From a bacterium (lineage in GTDB: Bacteria > Armatimonadota > Fimbriimonadia > Fimbriimonadales > JBAXQP01), in the NCBI GenBank assembly GCA_037131655.1, contig JBAXQP010000194.1, forward strand, positions 1-5,219: a stretch of 5,219 bases of DNA, written 5' to 3'. This document shows, piece after piece, positions 1 through 5,219 of the stretch; within the stretch, counting starts at the first letter, position 1, and the number at the start of each line of letters is the position of its first letter. The notes beneath the pieces were generated by a model that did not search any database, had not been told where the DNA came from, and saw only the letters and a list, made by a program, of their open reading frames with translations. The translations under genes and the position numbers were made by a program.

Positions 1-1556
1 CGCTTCATCCTATCTCTGACTTGGAACGGCTTATTTCAAGGGCTGCAACCGGCACCGCTAACCCACGTGATTTAGTGGCGTTACGTCGTTCGCTTCATAT
101 GCTGCCATTGCTGCGAACTCATATTGAGAACTGTTCGGCCGATCGGCTAAAAACTCTGTCGACTTATATTGCCCCTATGGATGAGATGACCGAACTGCTC
201 GATAAAGCGCTTCCTGATGAACCACCGATGCAAATTCGTGAAGGCGGCATCATCCGCGACGGTTATTCCTATGAACTTGACACCCTGAGACAGCAAAGCG
301 GTAAGGGAAAGAAATTCATCGCCGAGCTTGAACTTCACGAACGTGAACAAACAGGGATCAACTCCTTAAAAGTCGGCTTCAACGCAGTTTTCGGTTACTA
401 TATCGAGATCCCAAAAAGCCAGATTGCCAAAGTACCTGCTGAATATGATCGTAAGCAGACAACTGCAAACGCCGAACGCTATACCACCGTAGCGCTTAAA
501 GAATATCAGGTTATTGTCAGCGGGGCCGAAGATCGAATCCAGCAGTTAGAATACGATCTCTTTGTAGAGCTTCGAGCGAAAGTAGCCCAACATGCTTCGC
601 GAGTGCTCCAGATTGCGCGAGCGGTTGCGGAGATTGATGTGCTGACTTCATTTGCCGAAATATCCGTCCGTAACCATTACACCCGTCCGGTGATTATCAC
701 CGAAAACGCAATTGCTATCAAAGGGGGTCGCCATCCTGTCGTGGAGCACTTCCAACCCGATATTTCCTTCGTCCCCAACGACTGCGTGCTCAACGATGAC
801 GACCAGCGCTTAATCGTATTGACCGGGCCGAATATGTCAGGCAAATCAACCTATCTTCGCCAAACCGCTATTATTGCGCTTATGGCCCACATGGGTTGTT
901 TTGTTCCTGCTGATGAAGCTTGCACGGGATTAGTCGATCGCATCTTTACCCGAGTAGGGGCGCGAGATGAGCTGACAACCGGCCAATCCACGTTCATGGT
1001 CGAGATGAGTGAAACAGCCAATATCTTAAATAATGCCACTCCCCGCAGCTTAGTTGTGTTAGACGAGATTGGCCGCGGAACCAGCACATACGATGGCATG
1101 GCAATCGCCCGCGCAGTAGCTGAATCACTGGTCGAAATCGGATGCAAAACCCTTTTTGCCACCCATTACCACCAACTCAACGATCTCGCTGATCAGATGT
1201 CGGGTGTGTGCAACTTTAGAGTAGCGGTCAAAGAACAGGGTGATCATGTGATTTGGCTTCATAAAGTTTTGCCGGGCGGAACAGATAGAAGCTATGGGAT
1301 TCAAGTGGCAAGAATGGCTGGGGTTCCTCGCAGTGTAGTTGAGAGGGCTACTGAAATCCTACTCGAACTTGAGCAACGCGCCCCGCTGGAGCCGCTGCAT
1401 ATCGAAAAACGAAAGAAGCTCCAATTAACTCTCTTCGAAGCCGAACAATCGCCCATCCTCGAAGAACTTAAAAAGCTTAACCTCAGCGAAATGACCCCCG
1501 TAGAAGCCTTAATGAAACTAGACGAATGGCGCCGCAAACAGCAGGGTCAGAAGTAA
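1..1556 (+). CDS. mutS: DNA mismatch repair protein MutS, C-terminal part (5' end outside window)
   Basis: MutS binds mismatched or looped DNA as a dimer and uses ATP to act as a sliding clamp that recruits MutL. The frame is open to the left edge (first full codon at base 3), and the residues before the first possible start (TTG at 21) still read as MutS, so about 518 C-terminal residues are present. The mismatch-reading and connector domains lie outside the window. Numbering from the TTG: lever and clamp core about 1-225, then the ABC-type ATPase with Walker A GPNMSGKST at 269-277 (825-851), the GQSTFMVEMSETANIL signature region at 321-336, Walker B LVVLDEIGRGTSTYDG at 344-359, and the switch histidine in FATHYHQL at 379-386. 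A helix-turn-helix dimerisation region follows (SYGIQVARMAGVP, 424-436). QLTLF at 468-472 (1422-1436) fits the beta-clamp binding consensus, and the tail after it (about 478-503) is typical of MutS1, not MutS2. No frameshift or lost catalytic residue is seen. Confidence 0.97.
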   Translation, partial: LHPISDLERLISRAATGTANPRDLVALRRSLHMLPLLRTHIENCSADRLKTLSTYIAPMDEMTELLDKALPDEPPMQIREGGIIRDGYSYELDTLRQQSGKGKKFIAELELHEREQTGINSLKVGFNAVFGYYIEIPKSQIAKVPAEYDRKQTTANAERYTTVALKEYQVIVSGAEDRIQQLEYDLFVELRAKVAQHASRVLQIARAVAEIDVLTSFAEISVRNHYTRPVIITENAIAIKGGRHPVVEHFQPDISFVPNDCVLNDDDQRLIVLTGPNMSGKSTYLRQTAIIALMAHMGCFVPADEACTGLVDRIFTRVGARDELTTGQSTFMVEMSETANILNNATPRSLVVLDEIGRGTSTYDGMAIARAVAESLVEIGCKTLFATHYHQLNDLADQMSGVCNFRVAVKEQGDHVIWLHKVLPGGTDRSYGIQVARMAGVPRSVVERATEILLELEQRAPLEPLHIEKRKKLQLTLFEAEQSPILEELKKLNLSEMTPVEALMKLDEWRRKQQGQK

Positions 1557-1557
1557 G

Positions 1558-3378
1558 CTAAGGCACCTGGGCAGGAGTAGATGGATTTTGAGGTTGAAGA
1601 AGATAATTGATCCGTTGTCGAGCGATATCGGCTATTGAGTTATCATCCGGAGCCACATCTCTCGCCTCTTGGTAATCCTTTCTTGCATTATCGTAATCAC
1701 CCGCACTTTGCTTTATAGCGCCGCGATCGAGCAGAATTATTCCTAAATTGTGGCGATATTCTTTCTCTTTTGAACTTTTAGTAAATTGAATGGCGCTGCG
1801 CATATCTTCGACCGCATCGTCCAAAAGGTAAGGACTCGCCTGGTTTAGCTTAAACCAAGAATGGTAAAGCACACTGCGGCGGCTATATGCTTCCGCTTTA
1901 TCATTCGTATCAAGCTTAAGAGGTGGGGTGCGCTGTTCCATTAGAATAACTCGTGACAACAGCTCTTGGCATTCTGTATAGCGCCTCAAATCATAGAGTA
2001 AACCGGCTGTGTTGATATAGCAAACCGCCAGATTATGGGTGAGCACAGAGGTATAGTTATCGGTTTTTGCTTGCCTAAGTAACGATTCGTATCCGGAGGA
2101 GGCTGAAGTGTAGGCTTCAATTGCGCTTTCGTATTTCCCTTGTTGGATGAGCGCTGCAGCATTCTTTACTATCTTCTCAACTTCTGCTGCTTGCTTACTC
2201 AATTGATCATCTATGGCCTGAGCTTGATTATTCGAATAAGCCTTATTAATCCCTAAGATAACCCCCAATATAATCCCAATCAGCGCCAATCCGATGACGA
2301 TGGTCGCGATAAAACGCCCAACAAAAGCTTTGGTAGCTGCACTCATCATTGGCGGACGAGGCGCTCGTGGGATCATCCATGGATCTGGATAACCAACTGG
2401 AGGCTGACCCGGCATCGGTGGAGCGTAGGGATTCGGCATGTAGGGATGCGGTTGATATGCCCCATAGGGATTAGGGGGTGGAACGCCATAAGGATCGGGA
2501 GGCGGAACAGGTCCCGTCAGCCCATAGGGAGTTCCCATCGGACCGGAAGCCACCCCTTGCTTAAGCTGCTGTTCAGCGATATGCAAATCGTCTAAAACTT
2601 CCTGAACCGTCTGATAGCGCAAGCTCAAGCTTTTTTCCAACAGCTTTCGTATAATCTGCTCAATCGGGAACGAAACCCCTGGAGGAGCAGGAGCCTCAGT
2701 ATTCATGATGTTGTAGGTAATCGTGACTACGCTGTCGCCAAAGAATGGCTTACTGCCTGTGAGCATCTCGTATAAGACAACCCCCACCGAAAACAGATCA
2801 CTTCGAACATCGATTTCCTTGCCAATGACCTGCTCAGGGGACATATAGCTTGGAGTACCGAAAATCTGCCCATCCACTGTAATAGAAGGTTCAAAAGTAA
2901 GTCGGGCAATACCAAAATCAGTCAGCTTTACGCGCCCATCGGGAAGTAAGTGGATGTTATCAGGCTTGATGTCTCTATGAACTACACTATGCTGATGGGC
3001 GAATTTCAACGCTTCGAGAACATCTTTAATGATCGGGAGCGCCTCGTCAACTTCGAGAAAACCTCTATCAATTCGCGCTCGAAGAGTTTCCCCTTCCAGA
3101 TATTCCATCGCGATATAGTAGCGGCCATCATCCTCACCGACATCGTAGATGGTGACGATATTGGGGTGAACGAGCATACCCGCCGCCTTCGCCTCTCGCT
3201 TAAATCGGCGAATGCGTTCAGCACGCTGTTGATCCGTTGCTCCACCCTGAAACACAAGCTCTTTGAGCGCAACCCGCCGGTTCATCTGGGAGTCGTATGC
3301 CTCATAGACGATGTCGTTGCTGCGCGCAATCTCGCGTATGATTTGGTATTTACCAATTATTTGAGCCGGTACGCTCAC
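1558..3378 (-). CDS. Membrane-anchored Ser/Thr protein kinase with C-terminal TPR-like domain
   Basis: A Hanks-type kinase that should phosphorylate Ser/Thr of cytoplasmic proteins; substrates are unknown. The kinase domain spans about residues 11-270. Visible residues are VALK Lys39, helix-C Glu62, HRD (134-136) with Lys138 and Asn141, DFG (154-156), the GTPSYMSPE activation segment (174-182), Asp194 of the SDLFSVG motif, and Arg254. The nucleotide loop (EIARSNDIVYEA, 16-27) has none of the usual glycines. A Pro/Tyr/Gly-rich linker (about 280-345) leads to one transmembrane helix (about 356-377). The remaining 230 residues should lie outside the membrane. They contain helical pairs resembling TPRs (about 402-435, 442-478 and 540-576) instead of the PASTA repeats of PknB-type kinases. 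The start is GTG at 3376-3378, preceded by AGGGG with a 5-nt spacer; an in-frame TAA lies 15 nt upstream. It follows era by 11 bp, probably co-transcribed, and converges on mutS. The kinase call is secure; the TPR call is moderate. Confidence 0.94.
   Translation of the reverse strand: MSVPAQIIGKYQIIREIARSNDIVYEAYDSQMNRRVALKELVFQGGATDQQRAERIRRFKREAKAAGMLVHPNIVTIYDVGEDDGRYYIAMEYLEGETLRARIDRGFLEVDEALPIIKDVLEALKFAHQHSVVHRDIKPDNIHLLPDGRVKLTDFGIARLTFEPSITVDGQIFGTPSYMSPEQVIGKEIDVRSDLFSVGVVLYEMLTGSKPFFGDSVVTITYNIMNTEAPAPPGVSFPIEQIIRKLLEKSLSLRYQTVQEVLDDLHIAEQQLKQGVASGPMGTPYGLTGPVPPPDPYGVPPPNPYGAYQPHPYMPNPYAPPMPGQPPVGYPDPWMIPRAPRPPMMSAATKAFVGRFIATIVIGLALIGIILGVILGINKAYSNNQAQAIDDQLSKQAAEVEKIVKNAAALIQQGKYESAIEAYTSASSGYESLLRQAKTDNYTSVLTHNLAVCYINTAGLLYDLRRYTECQELLSRVILMEQRTPPLKLDTNDKAEAYSRRSVLYHSWFKLNQASPYLLDDAVEDMRSAIQFTKSSKEKEYRHNLGIILLDRGAIKQSAGDYDNARKDYQEARDVAPDDNSIADIARQRINYLLQPQNPSTPAQVP
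2458..2505 (-). repeat. Two tandem 24-bp units coding PPPDPYGV and PPPNPYGA in the kinase linker
   Basis: The two adjacent copies code residues 292-299 and 300-307. The DNA at 2462-2484 and 2486-2508 matches at 18 of 23 bases in the 24-bp register. Looser relatives (TPYG, HPYMPNPYAPP) flank them, giving a Pro/Tyr/Gly-rich, probably disordered linker between the kinase domain and the membrane helix. Confidence 0.7.
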
Positions 3379-3383
3379 AATTA

Positions 3384-3388
3384 CCCCT
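3384..3388 (-). promoter_or_regulatory. Ribosome binding site of the kinase gene, in the era-kinase gap
   Basis: AGGGG on the - strand lies 5 nt before the GTG start at 3376-3378, inside the 11-bp gap after the era stop codon (3390-3392). It is a moderate match to AGGAGG. Its position in the tight gap suggests translation follows from era on a shared mRNA. Confidence 0.5.
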
Positions 3389-3389
3389 G

Positions 3390-4301
3390 TTAATTACCGA
3401 ATTCAAGACTACGCAATGCGTTCGGGTCCTGTCGCCAATCTCGACGAACCTTGACCCACAATTCTAAATACACTTTTTGTTCGAGGGCTTCCTCTATTTC
3501 TTCCCGGGCCAATTGACCAATTTGTTTCAACATAATCCCACCTTGCCCGATAAGGATCCCTTTTTGACTGTCTTTCTCTACATATATTGTTGCCCCGATA
3601 TGCACTACACCATTAGTCCGTTCTTCCCATAATTCGACTAATACTGCCACAGAATGAGGAACTTCCTGTCGCGTTTTGTGTAGAACCTTCTCGCGGATCA
3701 GTTCGGAAGCAAATATACGCATACTCTGATCGGTGACTTGATCCTCTTCAAAAAGTGGCGGCCCCTCGGGCAAGACATTATTAATCTGATCGAGGAGTTT
3801 ATCAAGATTGACTTTTCTTAATGCCGTAGTCATCATCCAATCGACGTGCTTAACCAAAGCTTGATACGCTGCGACGTTCGATTCAACCCTTTCAGCTTTT
3901 AGCTTGTCCATTTTGTTCATAACAAGAATCACTGGAGGAACATGATCATTGTTGAGTATCTGCGCAATCTTTCTGTCCTCAAAGTCCGGCAATCGAGAGC
4001 CATCGACCATGAAGAGGATCACATCCCCATCGGTAACGGCCTGCTGAGCCGTTTGGATCATCAGCTGCCCAAGTTTATTGTGAGGCTGGTGTATACCCGG
4101 GGTATCAACGAAAATCACTTGAGACTTCGGCAAGGTTAAAATACCCAATACCCGACGGCGAGTTGTCTGAGGCTTTGAAGAGACGGCGCTCACCTTCTGC
4201 CCCACCAAAGCGTTAATTAACGTGCTTTTCCCCACGTTGGGCTTGCCGACCACTGCGACAAAACCTGTCTTATAATCCGGCGCAACAGATGCTAAATCCA
4301 C
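3390..4301 (-). CDS. era: GTPase Era, 30S ribosomal subunit assembly factor
   Basis: Era is an essential-type GTPase that binds the 3' end of 16S rRNA through a KH domain and helps 30S maturation, often at the membrane. Numbered from GTG 4301 (303 residues; E. coli Era has 301), motifs are G1 GKPNVGKST (19-27), G2 in KPQTTRRR (43-50), G3 DTPG (66-69) and G4 NKMD (129-132). At G5 the usual SA is replaced by TA (T159-A160). The KH domain shows the family sequence ELIREKVLHKTRQEVPHSVAV, the GxxG loop in GILIGQGG (GQGG, 252-255), and the closing LELWVKVRRDW...LRSL. The frame continues upstream to a TTG at 4352 (320 residues). GTG 4301 is preferred because GAGG (4308-4311) lies 6 nt before it, because Era proteins usually begin about a dozen residues before GFVAxVG, and because the promoter at 4367-4395 would leave almost no leader for the TTG. 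It appears to head a two-gene unit with the kinase. Confidence 0.96.
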   Translation of the reverse strand: MDLASVAPDYKTGFVAVVGKPNVGKSTLINALVGQKVSAVSSKPQTTRRRVLGILTLPKSQVIFVDTPGIHQPHNKLGQLMIQTAQQAVTDGDVILFMVDGSRLPDFEDRKIAQILNNDHVPPVILVMNKMDKLKAERVESNVAAYQALVKHVDWMMTTALRKVNLDKLLDQINNVLPEGPPLFEEDQVTDQSMRIFASELIREKVLHKTRQEVPHSVAVLVELWEERTNGVVHIGATIYVEKDSQKGILIGQGGIMLKQIGQLAREEIEEALEQKVYLELWVKVRRDWRQDPNALRSLEFGN

Positions 4302-4307
4302 TTTAAG

Positions 4308-4313
4308 CCTCAC
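4308..4313 (-). promoter_or_regulatory. Ribosome binding site that decides the era start
   Basis: GTGAGG on the - strand ends 6 nt before the GTG at 4299-4301. It favours that start over the TTG at 4352 and over the other in-frame GTG at 4311-4313, which overlaps this site. Neither alternative has a comparable purine-rich site at the right distance. Confidence 0.6.
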
Positions 4314-4366
4314 TTTATTACATATCTCATATGTTAGACGAACAAATACCAAACTTCAGTCGCCCC

Positions 4367-4395
4367 ATTATACCTACGTAACCCTTTTCTCTCAG
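4367..4395 (-). promoter_or_regulatory. Putative sigma70-type promoter of the era-kinase unit
   Basis: On the - strand, TATAAT (4372-4367) is a perfect -10 hexamer. CTGAGA (4395-4390) matches the TTGACA -35 consensus at four of six positions, with the ideal 17-bp spacer. Transcription would start near 4360, giving a leader of about 59 nt to the GTG at 4301. This was seen by eye only; no transcript data support it. Confidence 0.6.
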
Positions 4396-4419
4396 ACTCC
4401 AAGCTTTGTGTTAATTTTT

Positions 4420-4448
4420 TTCTCATCTATATGACTTGCAAGTATAAA
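4420..4448 (+). promoter_or_regulatory. Possible promoter of the unknown gene
   Basis: TTCTCA (4420-4425, four of six matches to TTGACA), a 17-bp spacer, and TATAAA (4443-4448, five of six matches to TATAAT). The start would be near 4455, leaving a leader of about 200 nt. In AT-rich DNA such matches arise by chance, so this is tentative; TACAAT at 4500-4505 is a rival -10 without a good -35. Confidence 0.35.
4434..4443. promoter_or_regulatory. Perfect 10-bp palindrome ACTTGCAAGT, possible operator
   Basis: This is an exact inverted repeat spanning the end of the spacer and the first base of the putative rightward -10 element. A repressor bound here would block that promoter. No protein is known to bind it; the operator role is inference from symmetry and position. 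Confidence 0.35.
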
Positions 4449-4462
4449 GCTATAGGATGCAC

Positions 4463-4474
4463 AATACTAGTATT
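4463..4474. promoter_or_regulatory. Perfect 12-bp palindrome AATACTAGTATT, possible operator
   Basis: This exact inverted repeat lies just after the predicted start near 4455. Its centre is 30 bp from that of the 10-bp palindrome, close to three helical turns. The two palindromes do not share a sequence, so they need not bind the same protein. Confidence 0.35.
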
Positions 4475-4555
4475 AACTCTTTAACGCATCTACAAACGGT
4501 ACAATGTGCTGGAAAGTTATATTTGAAGTTGAGCTTGGTCATAATGTCGAATTGC

Positions 4556-4585
4556 CTTGTTGATAAAAACTTGAATATCAATAAG
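4556..4585 (+). other. Possible RNA hairpin in the leader of the unknown gene
   Basis: CTTGTTGAT (4556-4564) can pair with ATCAATAAG (4577-4585), with one G-U pair. An added A4565-T4576 pair gives a 10-bp, AU-rich stem with a 10-nt loop. No U-tract follows, so it is not an intrinsic terminator. Confidence 0.3.
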
Positions 4586-4604
4586 AAGGAACAGGGAGCT
4601 GCTT

Positions 4605-4634
4605 TGGCAAATGGGAGATTAACATCTTTCGCCA
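4605..4634 (+). other. Possible bulged hairpin directly before the ribosome binding site of the unknown gene
   Basis: TGGC (4605-4608) pairs with GCCA (4631-4634). After a bulge of AAAT on the left side, GGGAGAT (4613-4619) pairs with ATCTTTC (4624-4630) around a TAAC loop, with two G-U pairs. The structure ends 7 nt before AAAGGAGG. It was found by eye, with no energy calculation. Confidence 0.3.
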
Positions 4635-4641
4635 TCCCTCT

Positions 4642-4649
4642 AAAGGAGG
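4642..4649 (+). promoter_or_regulatory. Strong Shine-Dalgarno sequence AAAGGAGG of the unknown gene
   Basis: This is a near-perfect anti-16S match, 6 nt before the ATG at 4656, and it fixes the start. The CCTC at 4637-4640 could pair with GAGG (4646-4649) and partly hide it. Confidence 0.85.
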
Positions 4650-4655
4650 CGCTTA

Positions 4656-5219
4656 ATGTTCCGGTTTCGTTATGATATTGAAGAATACGGTTGGGCTACT
4701 GCTTGGGTCGGAAACGATGTGGAGCAGCGAGAATTGCGCGTCTCATGTCTTCATGAACCTTTAAGCAAAATGGCTTGGCTTGCTTGTTATTTAATGGATG
4801 GAGAAAATGCCGGCAATGCACTCTATGACAGAGTAGAAGGTCATGTTCTCTTTCAAGATGAACCGGGGGCTCATTGGCTGATTATCGAAGAACCGATGCC
4901 TGATGTTCAGCGGCAAGGTTCGGGAGAGATCATTATTGACTATGCGCTTACCCCTGAAGCTCCTATCGGGTTCAGTCTTCAAAGGCATAGCGAATACTTC
5001 TTCGGCACCGGCATACCCGCAACTGCCACTGAAATTATGCGAGGCAACACAACCGTTCGTCAATTCAGTCAATCGGTGCTTGAAGAACTTCAGCGTTTAT
5101 TGAATATCCATAGCTTTTCTGGTTTCCGCGAACGTTGGATTGAATACGAGTTCCCCCTAACAGAAACTGCCCGTCTTGCCAAACTCCTTGGCCACAAATC
5201 CTTCGATATTCGTTTATAA
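4656..5219 (+). CDS. Uncharacterised 187-residue soluble protein
   Basis: I do not recognise a named family. The ATG at 4656 has AAAGGAGG (4642-4649) six bases upstream, and the frame runs 187 codons to a TAA that ends exactly at the window edge, so the gene is complete. The protein has no signal peptide or transmembrane segment and should be cytosolic. Alternating hydrophobic/polar stretches (FRFRYDIEEYGWATAWVG at 2-19, HVLFQDEPGAHWLIIEE at 63-79, EIIIDYAL at 91-98) suggest a beta-rich N-terminal two-thirds. The C-terminal part looks helical (about 133-150), followed by an aromatic segment SGFRERWIEYEFPLTETARL (155-173). From memory, this closing G-[FY]-R-E-R-W...FPL pattern occurs in uncharacterised bacterial proteins of similar size, but I cannot name them. 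It is transcribed divergently from era, and nothing in its context gives a function. Existence is well supported by the Shine-Dalgarno sequence and the coding frame; the role is unknown. Confidence 0.85.
   Translation: MFRFRYDIEEYGWATAWVGNDVEQRELRVSCLHEPLSKMAWLACYLMDGENAGNALYDRVEGHVLFQDEPGAHWLIIEEPMPDVQRQGSGEIIIDYALTPEAPIGFSLQRHSEYFFGTGIPATATEIMRGNTTVRQFSQSVLEELQRLLNIHSFSGFRERWIEYEFPLTETARLAKLLGHKSFDIRL

Larger units (their letters stand above)
4302..4655. other. Divergent intergenic regulatory region between era and the unknown gene
   Basis: These 354 bp are AT-richer than the flanking genes and carry no convincing gene. They hold the era promoter and leader on the left, then a run of seven T (4415-4421), a weaker rightward promoter, two perfect palindromes, and a leader of about 200 nt with two possible RNA hairpins before the strong ribosome binding site of the last gene. 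The small open frames here (4457-4675 on +, 4450-4635 on -) lack ribosome binding sites and protein-like conservation features, so they are not called. Confidence 0.7.

Noticed and set aside
21..23. TTG at 21 as the start of mutS
   Set aside because: The frame is open to the window edge, the upstream residues still look like MutS, and the mismatch-binding domains must lie outside the window.
1566..1575. CCTGGGCAGG as a terminator hairpin between mutS and the kinase gene
   Set aside because: The stem is only 4 bp with a 2-nt loop, which cannot form properly, and no U-tract follows on either strand.
2950..3393. 147-codon open frame on the + strand
   Set aside because: It lies wholly antisense to the kinase catalytic domain and the gap before it, has no ribosome binding site and shows no recognisable protein features; it is a shadow of the kinase frame.
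4310..4330. Six-codon leader peptide (MRYVIK) on the - strand before era
   Set aside because: Its stop overlaps the era ribosome binding site, which is suggestive, but it has no ribosome binding site of its own and such short frames are frequent by chance.
4401..4421. AAGCTT followed by seven T as an intrinsic terminator
   Set aside because: The inverted repeat is too short, and no gene ends just upstream on the + strand; it lies between divergent promoters.
4450..4635. 61-codon open frame on the - strand
   Set aside because: No ribosome binding site, AT-rich intergenic location and no recognisable motif.
4457..4675. 72-codon open frame on the + strand before the last gene
   Set aside because: It has no Shine-Dalgarno sequence before the ATG, runs through the strong ribosome binding site of the next gene and overlaps its start, and has a composition like translated intergenic DNA.

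Overview
The window holds four protein genes and one intergenic region of about 350 bp. From left to right they are: the 3' part of mutS (mismatch repair ATPase, + strand, entering from the left edge); a membrane-anchored Ser/Thr protein kinase (- strand); era (ribosome-assembly GTPase, - strand); and an unrecognised 187-residue protein (+ strand) whose stop codon is the last three bases of the window. No tRNA, rRNA, IS element, CRISPR array or prophage sequence was seen. MutS and Era are housekeeping proteins, so this looks like a core chromosomal segment of a bacterium with moderate GC content.

The phylum cannot be fixed from sequence alone. The kinase begins with a glycine-free nucleotide loop (residues 16-27, REI-ARSNDIVYEA). 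From memory this resembles kinases of Armatimonadota (Fimbriimonas/Chthonomonas relatives). That is a weak inference, not a database result.

Layout. mutS and the kinase gene converge with a single base between their stop codons (1554-1556 and 1558-1560), and no intrinsic terminator is visible there. era and the kinase gene lie in the same direction, 11 bp apart, and probably form one transcription unit read right to left. A good sigma70-type promoter (CTGAGA, 17 bp, TATAAT on the - strand, 4367-4395) sits upstream of era. Its expected transcript start supports the GTG at 4301 as the era start, not the TTG at 4352. The region 4302-4655 is a divergent promoter region. On the + strand it has a weaker promoter, two perfect palindromes of 10 and 12 bp, a leader of about 200 nt with two predicted hairpins, and then a very strong Shine-Dalgarno sequence for the unknown gene.

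Functional reading. MutS and Era act in genome maintenance and 30S ribosome maturation. The kinase has all core catalytic residues, a Pro/Tyr-rich linker, one transmembrane helix and a predicted extracytoplasmic TPR-like domain, so it looks like an envelope sensor; its targets cannot be told from the window. No clearly new multi-gene system is present. The points most worth following are the glycine-less kinase loop, the kinase's TPR-like sensor domain and its coupling to era, and the uncharacterised last gene with its structured leader.
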